DNA from: Pleurodeles waltl
Taxonomy: Eukaryota > Chordata > Amphibia > Caudata > Salamandridae
Direction of reading: 5' to 3'
Assembly (NCBI RefSeq): GCF_031143425.1
Contig: NC_090451.1
Location: 662,746,575-662,810,574, forward strand
DNA length: 64,000 bases
Shown here: piece by piece, positions 14,001 through 26,000 of the stretch
Layout: every line of letters begins with the position of its first letter
Numbering within the stretch: position 1 is the first letter of the stretch
Position numbers and translations under genes: made by a program
Notes under the pieces: model-generated
The model's input: only the letters and a program-made list of their open reading frames with translations
Told to the model about the DNA's origin: nothing
Database searches by the model: none

Positions 14001-17000
14001 AATACCTCAATCACCGACGCCTGTCCAGGCGAAGTTGGAGACGCCGGAGAGGGCAACGGCGTCGAAGGATGCGGCGTCACCGTGGGGCTGACCTCCCATG
14101 TCCTTCGGCGCCGATCCGGAGACCTGGAACGAGCCTCCCTTGAATGACGCCGAGATTCTCTACGGCGCCGGGAGTCTCGATGACGCCGATGTCTTGGAGA
14201 AGACTTCTTGTGATGCTTCTCCTTTGACTTGGCCATAAACAGCTTCGCCTCACGTTCTTTAAGGGCCTTCGGATTCATGTGCTGACATGAATCACAAGTC
14301 GAGACGTCGTGGTCGGAGCTCAAACACCAAAGGCAATCGGAATGAGGATCCGTCACCGACATCTTGCCTCCACACTCACGACAAGGCTTAAATCCAGACT
14401 TTCTCTGCGACATTATTTCCACAGAGAAAGAGTACGCAGCAAGATATACACTGTAACCGCAAGAGTAACAGTTGCTCCCTCGAAGATAACCGTTTCGAAT
14501 GCACGGAAAAAAGGGAACTGACGTCTGCACGTCGTCGAGGACCTCTTATTGCCTGTATGACGTCAGACGGCGTCGCGTGGGAGACAGTGACGTCCTCGTC
14601 GACGTGCAGAGACTAGTAAGAAGATTTCCGTCGAATGCTGGCGCCATGGGAGTATTCATGAGGTGAGGAATCCACAGGTAGTTGTATCCATCAGAAGGAG
14701 GGCTGTTTTAAAAGAAATGAATTTGAGGTCCACCTTATGGATGGGTTCAAACGGATGTTTCATTAATTGGGAGAGCACAATGTTCAAATGCCACTGCGGT
14801 GAAGGACGGTGAATTGGCGGAAACATCCTAAACAAACCCTTGAGAAATTGTTTTATTATTCTGGACGACCATAAAGAAGGTGACTGAGACGTTCGTCGGA
14901 AACGGGATATGGCAGCCAGGTGCACTCTAATAGATGAATGTGAAAGGCCGGATTTAGCCAAATGCAATAAATATGGCAGAATCTGTTCAGGAGAGGACCT
15001 TAGAGGATGAACGTTGGAAGTTGAACACCATAAGCAAAACCTCTTGCACTTGAACTTATATGTCCGGTTTGTAGACTGAGCCCTGGCACAGGCAAGCACC
15101 TCCCTGCACTCTGGAGGGATATCTAGTCCATTGAATTCATAGAATTCAGGAGCCAGGCTGATAAACGAAGAGATGTCGGGTTGGGATGACGAACCTGACC
15201 CTGGTTCATTGTTAACAAGTCCGGTATTGTCCTCAGACGAACGTGAGGCTGTTCCGAAAGTAATAGAAGTTCTGTGAACCAGAACTGGCGTGGCCATCTG
15301 GGAGCAATTAATAGAACTCTGCATGGTTCCCTCTTCATCTTTTGCAGACGTCTCGGGATGAGTGGAAGCAGGGGAAAAGCGTATGCATAAATCCCTGACC
15401 ATCTGATCAAAAACGCATTCCCCTTTGATCCCTTCTGCGGTCGCCAGCTTGCGAAGTGTTGGCATTTCTTGTTGTCTCTGGTCGCGTACAGATCCAGACT
15501 GGGTTTGCCCCAACGACGAAAGAGACGGACGAGAACGGACTGATTGAGTTCCCACTCGTGGCAGCTGGTTCGAGTCCTGCTTAGGGCATCTGCCCAGGTG
15601 TTGGTGATCCCCGGGAGATGTTCTGCTCTGATGGAAATTCGATGTTGAATTACCCAATGCCACAGCTTCTGCGTTTCTAGTGATAATGCTCGAGATCTTG
15701 TGCCTCCCTGTTTGTTGATGTAATGCATGACCGTGGTATTGTCTGTTCTTATCAAGACTGAAGAATTCCTGATGTTTGTGAGGAAGGATTTGAGTGCCAA
15801 AGCAACCGCCCTTAACTCCAATACATTTATGTGAAGAGTCGATTCCTGAGTGGACCATTTCCCTCTCACTGAAAGATCCTGCAAATGAGCACCCCATCCC
15901 TCTAGGGATGCATCCGTTGTTATTATGTGCATCGTCTTGTCCTTCAGAAATGACAGACCTTCTGAGACGAGGGGAGTATCCTTCCACCACTTGAAAGCCT
16001 GTCTTGCTGATGGGGTTATTCTGATTACATCGTCGAAAGAGCCTTCTATTTGTTTCCATTGATTGTCTAACTGCTGTTGAAGTGTCCTCATGTGCAGACG
16101 ACAGTTTATCAATGGAATGCAAGACAAAAGCATCCCCAGAAAAGACTTGTAAGTCCGCACTGAAGCGGACTTTCTTTTACTGAGACGTGCTGCTAAGTCT
16201 CGAAGTTTCTTTCGCCTGTCCTGTGAAGCAGAAGCTTTGCCTGGACAGTGTCCAAGATAGCTCCTAGGAAGGTGATGTTCTGGGTAGGATCTAGGTGAGA
16301 CTTGGGGTAATTGACTGTCAAGCCCAAAGCTCAGAAAAGAGACAGACATGTTTCCGTGTCTCTGGGAGCCTTCAATGTTGTTCGTGCCTTTATTAGCCAG
16401 TCGTCTAAATACTGGAACACCTGTATCCCTAGTTGTCTGAGGTGGGCTGCCACCGGTGCCAAAACCTTGGCGAATACTCTTGGGGCCGACCTGAGGCCAA
16501 AGGGTAACACTCTGAACTGGTAGTGAGTGCCTGCAACCCTGAATCGTAAGAATTTCCGATGATTGGGGTGAATGGGAATGTGGAAATATGCGTCCTGAAG
16601 ATCTAACGATGTCATAAAGTCCCCTCAATTGATTAGGCGCAGGACGTCTTGAAGGGAGATCATGCGAAAAGACTGCTTCTTGAGGTATTTGTTGAGCGAA
16701 CGAAGATCTAAAATAGGTCTCCAGTCCCCTGTCTTCTTCCAAATAAGGAAAAAGCGGGAGTAAAAACCTACTCCCCTCTGGCTCCTTGGTACGAACTCTA
16801 TTGCTCCCTTCTTCATTAAAATAGCAATCTGATCCATAAGCTCGTTGAGATGGGCTGGCGGGGGACCTCTTGGTGGTACATGAGGGGGAGGTTGGTTGAA
16901 TTCTAGTGTATGCCCTCGGTTGACAATATCCAGTACCCATTTGTCTGAAGTTATCTTGGCCGTCGCTGTAGTCGTCGACGAAGGAAGGCCTGCCGTCGAC

Positions 17001-20000
17001 GAAGCGCTCGTCGACGGTGTAGATTTTCTGGACGCCGACGGTGGCAGTGAACTTGAAGGCTTTTTGAGCTTCCTTGATGAAGAAGCAGGTGTGGATGGCT
17101 CTGAGTGAACCTTGCCACACGTTACCTTGGATGTTGAAGGTTGCTCCTCCGGCTTGTCCTTAAATGCATGCAGCTTCTTAGCTGACTTACTGCTCTTGGG
17201 GGATAGGCTCTCCACAGACCTCTTCCTTTTCTTTGAGGTCACTGAAGTGTCACTCTCTTCCTCCTCAGAAAGAGCTTCTCTGGCCTTTCTTTTCTGAAGC
17301 CAAAGTAGGAGCCTGGCTTCTCTGTCCCTCAGAGTCTTGTTGGGAAAGGTCCTGCAGATCTTACAGTCCTTGACCTTATGCTCTGAATGTAGACAGTAGA
17401 TACATTCCTTGTGAGGGTCCTCACAGTGAAGTCTTAATTTTCCACAGGTCCCACAAGGTCTAAATAAACCTTTTCTTACTGTAGACATGATGGAAAAATA
17501 CTACAGTAAGAGGAAAAGTGAACATTTTAAAGATTTTCTCTTGAAGAGATAGAAAACTGAGCAGAGCTCAGGGAGACTCCCTTACACACGACGTGCGGTA
17601 GAAAATCTGAGAGACTGAGCCTCTGTGCTGAGGGTTCTAAAGGGGTGGTCACGCCTGATTGGCTGAATTTTGGGCTCTTTATAAAGAGGCTGATGGTTCT
17701 ACAATTGAATGTGTTTTTTCCTATTGACATCAATGGAAAAAAAAAGAAAAAAAAGAGTTTTTCTCTATTTATTGCTTTCTATGTACCGTGGGACTCCCAC
17801 TTCGACGACGGGGAATGATTCAAGCATGTGAATCTATGAAAGATACCCCAATACTGGAGAAACAGATTTGTATTTATTTAGGAGGTAGTCCACTTTTCCT
17901 AATTTTTGTAGTTTCAACCTACTTGCAGTTTGCCATGGACACTGAGGAGCATCAGAATAGCGAGAGGACTTTGAGGTTCAAGTTCATGCTCCTGCCAGCT
18001 TTCTGCAGTGAACCTTACATGCAAAGTGGTGGATTGTGGGAGTTGTGTAAAAACAGGGACATGAGCAAGGAAACTGATGGAATAAATGTGCAGAGGAATT
18101 ACAGGGAACTGCACTCTCTTGACTGCTGAATGGGTAGACCGAACCACTTATGGTGCTTCTGCCCGCTGGCAATATGAAATACAGCTGCAATCGTCTTGAC
18201 ATTTTGGTGTAACTGACCTGTTAAGTCTTCTACAAACCACCAGACCATCAGACTCATGGGCAAGCACATGATGGCAAGACAATATTAGACACAATCACAA
18301 GCTGCTACTGCTACTGAAGGAATAGCAAGTGAAAACTCAAGACCCGAGATTCACTGCTAAAGAAACAGCAGTGCTTTCGGGCTGGCTATGCTGAATCCTG
18401 GTGTCAATACAAGAGTCGAGGGTGACATTTTCATCAAAGATCGACATGATAGTACTAGATGTGACCTTAATTTGAGCAGACCAGCATAAGATCCGAGATA
18501 GACTTGGGGAGACCGCATGATCACTAGGGGAACTTAAAGCAGTTGTGAATGAAGCCAAGAAGGAAATACTAGACAGGCTGATATGCATTTATGCCGAGAT
18601 GTGTTGCAGGCTGACCTCCTGCATTGTAATATTAATCATGTACTGAAAGATGGGCCTACAAGCATAATAAGAGGTGGTGATTTAATCTGTTATAGATGTC
18701 AACCATGAAATGTTACAGACACCATTAGCTTCCATGGCAGGCACTGAATATACTGTGGGCTTTGACAAATGTTGGAATGTTAGGACGTATGAGATGTGTG
18801 GACGGTACAGCATCCTGACCAAAGAAGATACTCCTTTTAATAACCCACAGCACCCAGTGTATACCTGCACCGAAACACGTAACACTGTAGGCTGTGTTCA
18901 CGTCAGAGAAATTGCAAGACAGCATATGATAATAGTCCCCTTGACCTAACTATCAGCTTCGAATGATACCATTGTGACAGCTATAGGTGGGATTTCTGAC
19001 TTTTTGTGGTGAAGTAGGAAACACAATAGATCATTACTTACAACAAAATGCACGGGTGTTGCTTTGACCATAAGGCATTCAAGACGAGTTCTTTTAACAG
19101 GAGATAAGGCTGGGGCTTTGCTCGCCTCAATGACAGTGGAGGAGTAGCTGAAACCTGAACTGACATCAGTGAGAACTCTAAGGGTGAAAGTAGTGCATGC
19201 CCAATTAGAGATCAATTACATCTTTCCAGATTACTATAATCTTTACACTCTGCCGACCCCACCCAAATGCTACCCTGATATCTGACTACATGGAACTGAC
19301 AGGTTTCTGAGGCTACCGAAGGACTGGACACACTCTCTCTACTCTTGGTGCTAACAGGGAAATATGGAAACTGTAAGTTCTCATTAAACACACTGAGGCT
19401 TTCACTTCCAAAGAGAAATGTAGGTGTGCACTACTACAAACGTTCTAATATCTCAGCTCAGATGCAACATGTTGCTAAATGGGCTCACAACGCTTAACAC
19501 TTAAGGCAAAATATCTCAGTGCAGAAGCACACTTGGACAACTTTTGGGGCATAACACTAGTTCACTGCCAGTAGATCAGCCCATTCCGAAATTAGTTGCC
19601 AGACTGATAGTGCTTCGTCTGATACCTCATATTAACACGCATTTGCAATGCAATGGGTCTTGCGTTTGCCTGTGTATGAGCTATTAGCGCTGTAAATCCT
19701 AACTTGACTTTTCTTGCATAGAAACTGAAAATGAAAAGTAAAACAGTTGGAATAAGCAAGCCGATTCAAAGCACCACGGCCACCATGAGCACGAGCCCAC
19801 AGGAGAGATACAAGGAGGAAAAAGATGTTTGCTCACAGTCAAACATATTGGCAATCGTGCAATTATCCATGTAACAGGGTCAATGGCCAAGGCGGTAAGG
19901 TAAAGAATTTACCAATGATGACAATGCATTTTTGAAAAGGCAAGCCCATGAATGAGTGATAGTGATCGGCGTGTGGCGGGTGTGGTTAAAAGCCCACAGA

Positions 20001-23000
20001 TAGATTACAACAAGCCAGAGCACTTGCGTGCTTGACCTAAAAAGAGTGAATAAGTGCCCCAGAGCCACCTCCTACACTGCTTAATAAAGTTGTATACTCC
20101 AAAGTTATCCACAGGCATACCCCTCAGAGCAGTTATCTGTAGACATTGGGGGATTTTTATTCCTCAGCAGCCTTTTGATTGTTAAAGAGCAATCAGGTGG
20201 AACATGGTATTCCTCTGGGCCAATTCCTAATGTACACTACACTGACAAGTAGGATTCGGAAACTATGGGGCCCTGGTGGCATAGAGCAGCCAAAGATCAA
20301 GGTGATGCGAACCCTCCAGAAAAGGAATGCCAGGCTCAGACTGATATCAATACTGTACAGTGAGCTGGGAACTACTACTGACAGGAAAATGCAAACGATG
20401 TGAAGAAGATGTGAGAAGGGAACTTAGCGGTGCAGATGGGGAAAAAATGACCCAGGTATCTCGAGTTTCTAGAAACAGTAAATTTGAACAAATACCATTT
20501 CACTACCTCTACTGTACATCCCTCACCACAACTGGACTGTGAATAGATGAAGGAGCCAAGAACCAATCCGAGGTGGCTGGGCCGCAAGACACAAGAAGTG
20601 ACATGAGCGGAAGAGTCCTGCAGTCATGTATTGAGGCCGGGTTAACATGAAGTGCACATTGCACGAAGAGGAAGGAGGACAGCTGTTGGAGGAGAGTTGG
20701 TGCAGGATGACTAAAGGAGGTGAATGTAAGAAAGTGCAAGAAGCCCTCATGGATTACGAAGGAAAGAAGCAGAAATTCTGAGGTACTGGAGACCTGAGGT
20801 TTACGGGGGACAATGACCAAGAAGGTGGGCCAGTGCTAACAGCCAGGGGCTACTCCTGACATACCACATCGACCAAGCTGCCCACTGGAGAAAGTCAGCT
20901 GGTGCTCGGATGCCACAGTTCTTGAAGCAAATCATGGCTGGTAGAAAGCTATACGGGAATGGTGGGTTGGCCAATGGACTAGTTGATGATTGGGGAGGTG
21001 TGTGGAAACGATGGTGAAAGGGAAATACCATCGCTCATTAAAACCCACATAGTTGTGAGCAATGCTGCCTAAGATATTTTGTTACTTGAAGGACACTTTG
21101 GGCACAAGGAGGAGGTCAGGCATGCAAGCGGGCACTCCTGAGGTGATGGCTCAAAAACATCACTGATTTAATCCCATACGGAGTACACACGTCTTTCTAA
21201 CTCCTAATGGGCATCCCAAGTCATCATCTGAGGGTGGTCACTGGAAGGCAAAAGACCTAAGGTAATGTTCGGAATTCATGTACCAAAAGAAGCAACAGAG
21301 CTCAGTTAAAAAGAGAGACTGTTATTTTTAGCCTCAAAAAGGGAATGTGAATGATATAAGTTTTGATTTAATGAAGCCCTTTGTAATCTCTGTTTTTATG
21401 AAAAGAATAAAAATAATCGTGTTTGGGGACAAAACTTGAACATCAAGGTTATTGACTGGGACACAGACTATAGAGAGTATTTGCAACACTGTATAGAGAT
21501 CTCCCCAGATGTCATGAATCTGATGTTGGCTTGTTCCATATGATATGGGAATTTACCAAATTGTCTGAATTCTAGGAGAGGGTTATATCCCAGACTGATG
21601 TGGTGCCTACATGCCCACCCCAAACACCTCCCCACTCGAGGCATGCATGTTGGGATCACTGCCATAATCACAGTATAAGAAGTATAAAAGTACATTTGCA
21701 GACTTAGCATTGTTGCCGGCAAAACACAGGAGTGGACTGGAAGTTGCAAAGCGCACCGTCAGTGATGGCTCGGAGGGAAGAAGTGGTAAAATGGGTCTAA
21801 GCTGAGATAGCGCCCCTACATACAATAATTTCTAAAATGCACAATCACAGCTCTGTGGGAGAGTGGGTGATAGCCCTACAAGTATTCATGAAGAAGTCAG
21901 ACAATATGCCTCCCCATTTGATGCTTTCCTAGAATTGTACAGACAGGACCACATCTGCCCTGTGAATGATGTTGGTGGCATAGTACACTGTTCGTATGGT
22001 ACTCAGTGTATTAACAAATAAGTAACAATACTGTACTGGAATATACATATATATGTTTTTGAATAGTAGAGATAAGGAGAGGTGGACGTAGAGAGCGAGA
22101 AAGCATGAGGGGGGCGCAGAGGGCAAGCAGCAAGTCAATGTGACAACTAAAAAAAAAAGCAAAAAGCAAAGTGAAGGCACTGTTACATAAGCGAAAAATA
22201 GAAATACAGGGAGAGCAGGGATGGTCAAATAAAATGATCTATTTCAGTGCAGTTACTAAACCAGAAGTAGATCATCTTGTAGGAAAGGCCCCGTGTTTCC
22301 TCTAACAGTTGAGGGCCTCAGTCAAATCAAATGTCAAGCACTGAAACCTTTCCATTTGCCACATAGCCGAGTCTGCCTCAGTGGTAACTAGACCATGCCT
22401 GAAGTGAGAGGGTTTCCCCTGGATTTGCAATTAGAGACCCTCACATCCCACTTACCAGCACTCCAGAGCAGCAAGGCTTACAGATGCTAACATACCTGTC
22501 TTCGTTGGTATCGCACATGTCTCCCACCAAATCACTATCAGCATCTGTCTGGAGAAAAGAGGCGAGAGTCAGGGAGTTTCTGAGAACCAGATGCTGCAGG
22601 GGAGCACGCAATGCCATGTAAAAGGTAGATGCAGATATGCAGCGGCTCTAGTTGCTCCCACACTAGGGCTGACTAGGAAAGTGCTGTACAGAATTGGCAG
22701 TAAGATTCTTCATGGGGTACTCGAGTCTGCCTCATAATAGTTAGTTAGAAACAAACAAGCCACATCCATATATTCTTAAGAAGCATTTAATTCTGAGATT
22801 ATCCAGTTACCAACCGGAGTCTGGGAGGCAGGGCCTTTTAATGTTCTGACTCAGTGGATTTCAAATCTGCTTCTCATGCCTAGGTGTCAGATAGGTAACC
22901 ATTCAGCCTTTCAAAAGGTCCTTAGGCATCATCGTTTCTGTTAGTTGGCATCTTTTATTTTCTTATCTCAGACAGGGCTGTATATTTGACTTGTGGAATT

Positions 23001-26000
23001 TCTTTAGTCCTAGCGTCAAGATGTCTCTGGCTGAACTCTGCGCAGACAAGAAAGCCACTTTATCACTTACTCACCAATTTTCCATATATGGAAACTTGGG
23101 TACCGAGAGACTGAATGATTTGCTAAGAATCATACATTTTTTCCCTTAAATGCAGCAGCCAGAATTAAACCTAGGGTTGCCTGCTTTCTCAGCCGACCAT
23201 TAGGCCGGTGGGCTGCATTGAGCTTTATGTAGAGAAGACTGATTCATCCCCATCTGGAGGGGAAATATGGGAGTTTAATCCTGTAATCACAAAACCCAGC
23301 CATTGCAAACGAGGATTAACAGGAATCAACTGACTGTCACGAGGGGGTATTGTTGCTTCTGGGTGGACTCCTCCTAGAGCATATGTGGGTCAACAGGTGC
23401 CACACACTCAAAGGTGGATCAATAGCATGATTAAGGATCAAAATCGTTCCGCTTACACTGATTTTTACAGATAAATGTAGACAAAACAATCTATTTCCCT
23501 GTCTGTATTCATATTTAAATATGGATAAAATGCAAATTCGTTTTTTTGTGTTCTAAATTTGACAGTTAGGACTGTCAGACCAATACTTGAGTGGACTGAC
23601 AGGAAATGGAGTGAAAAAAGGGGAACAACCTTTCTAATAAGGCTTAAACAGCTGCAGAAGTTCACAAGGTTGATACTAATAATATGTGCTTCATACAACT
23701 GTATTCGTCTATCATCTATCAATTTTCATTTAATTGAAACCTGTCAGGCCTTCAAGTATGAGTGTGTATCTGTTGGCTAAAAACTTTGGAAATGCCCAGT
23801 TTAATCTTCGTTTTTTCTGCAAAACCAAAAATATATGTGGATAAGCACAAATAAAAATGGCCAAAATGTAATATGGCTAAATACAGAGAACGATGTAAAG
23901 AAATAAATGCCATAAAACCAGGAGCCTGAATAATGACGGGCTCCTTTCTAAAAAAGTGACTTGCACCTGTACTCAAGAATGAGTCTATTCTCACACGCTC
24001 TGTGACACCCGCAAGACATCTTGCTCAGGTGCAGCGACGTTTACATAAACATATGTTTGGAACCCCTCTCTGAACGTTACGCAGCTCGCTCGACACCTCC
24101 AGTAGACAAATCCTGCAACTCGCACCGATGCTAGTTCTCTGACGAATGTGCACTACCAACACAATGTGGATAGGAGGGCTTTGAGGGCTCTTGGGAATGA
24201 TACAGTGCTGTATAAATTCCACAATATAATAAATAGTCAGCACCCGCTCTACATTGTGGCTTCAATGTGTAATGGGTTTATTATTTCTGTCTGTTAGTTG
24301 ACTATCTTTCTAAAACTTTCCTAAAGACCTCCATCCAAATTCTACTCTTAAAATGATATCACACAGCAGGTGCGACATCCTGAGGCTGCTATTGAGAAGC
24401 CCCTTCTTAGTTGGGAACTACTGTGTCTGGGAGCCTTAAAACACTGGCATCCACAAAACATGGTTTTGAATCGTGTCTTATCACTTGGTAAAGATATGTG
24501 ATCCTTGACAGGTCCTTTTATTAATTTCCTGTTTCTCAGTTCCAAATTCTGCCAATAATTTTAGATATTTAGAAATGTTCTTAAGATAGGTATGGTGCAC
24601 AACATATACAATTGGATATTTTCAATTAAGTTTTATGTGCGATGTAATCTAAACTTAGCAGAGACAATATTGTCTATTGCAGCCTGCAGGCAAAGGTACA
24701 TAAATGTGACTTTTAATTTTCAGAAGTTTATGGTTAAGCCAAATGAGACTAGGTTCAGAGGCTATCTATCGATAACACGGAGAATATTGTAAAACATTTT
24801 ATTGCAGAGCTGTATGAGCGGATACTTCCGTCAAATCACTCTCTCTGTGATATGAAGGTATATTCAAACAACCGCCACAACAACCACAGTCGGCTAGACT
24901 TGGTATGGTCCTGGCTGATTTGCGAAAAGATCGAACAGCTACAACTTGATCAGTGACATTAAGCGACTTGTCTTAATGTAACATTGGCTGAGGACCTGCA
25001 GAGAGAGTGCATGTTCTTCAATATATATAGAAAGCTCTCAGTGGCTTCTCAGTGGAAATCAATTGTTGGGGTCTTGGAGGCATCAGATATATACCATGCT
25101 TCAGAATACCTGGGAGTAAGCCACAAAACACACTGCATGAGGGAAGAGAGCAGATTGGTCCTGCTGCAACAATGACATCCAATAACAAGTCACTACACAT
25201 CGTAATGAGTGTGAGAGAGGAGAAGACAGACCCTGGAGCAGTATCCAGTGACTGCATACTCTTGATCTGAGTCTTTGAGGCTGAGTGCAGGCATGCATTG
25301 GTGGAGCAGAGGCCCATAGCGGCCTCGCGACCTTTGGCAAGACATGAGACTTTCTTTGCAGGAGTATATACCAGTGGCACCCAGTGGTTAGTCAGAGTAG
25401 AGTAAAGGGTTAAGGGGAGGGGAGCATAAGGGCTCCATTTCACAGTGGCACCAAGTGATCAGTAATAATTTTGGATGAGTTTTGGAACTGAGGGAGCAGG
25501 GAGATCTCAGGCAGAGGTAGCATTTCATAATCACTCAAGCCAGTGCTTAATTTGTGCAGGTATGTACTGGTGATCGGCACTGGAAGTATTTCTAAACACA
25601 AGCATGTATTTATGAGAGTCCTCCACAAGATGGGGCTCCGAGTCTATTTTATTAGCGGAGCACAAATAGAGCCTTTAACTATTTAATATGTATATTTTTT
25701 TAATAAATGATAAAACTAGCACTTCCAGGCCATCCCTACAATTGAGGTCACCGGAAACATGTCAAAATGTCAGACTTGTTTGCAATTGTTAGTAGGTAAA
25801 GCGGACACTGGCATAGGCAGCTTTGGACTCCTGTGAAATACCTTGAGTCCTGGAACGTACTTTTTATTTTTTTACAAGTATAACACTGTCTCAATCCATT
25901 CTGCTCTCTCACCTGTGTCGGGTTGCTGGCTTCGGGACAGCTGTCGCAGGCATCACCCACTCCGTCAAAATCACGATCCGTCTGCAGAGGGTTTGGCACC

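Larger units (their letters stand above)
8716..14697 (-). mobile_element. Inner DIRS retrotransposon (young, nearly intact)
   Basis: 5.98-kb DIRS inserted into the recombinase gene of the outer copy. Terminal inverted repeats are at about 8770-8935 and 14518-14685. The internal complementary region (9243-9355) joins inverse left and right ends. The six bases CAGAAG occur at both junctions (8716-8721 and 14692-14697) and, inverted, once at the internal circle junction (9316-9321). There is no target duplication beyond this shared core. Gag and RT/RNase H frames are open; the recombinase carries one visible frameshift. Confidence 0.92.
7393..17861 (-). mobile_element. Outer DIRS retrotransposon (older, split by a second DIRS)
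   Basis: Tyrosine-recombinase retrotransposon, 5' end at right. Inverted terminal repeats lie at about 7393-7690 and 17590-17861. An internal region (7745-7860) carries the inverse of the left end followed by the inverse of the right end, the circle-junction structure typical of DIRS. Order on the minus strand: short gag, RT, RNase H, a domain like the DIRS methyltransferase, tyrosine recombinase, internal repeat, terminal repeat. Without the 5976-bp insert it would be about 4.5 kb, shorter than the inner element, mainly because gag runs almost directly into RT. In-frame stops and a frameshift show it is dead. Confidence 0.9.
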
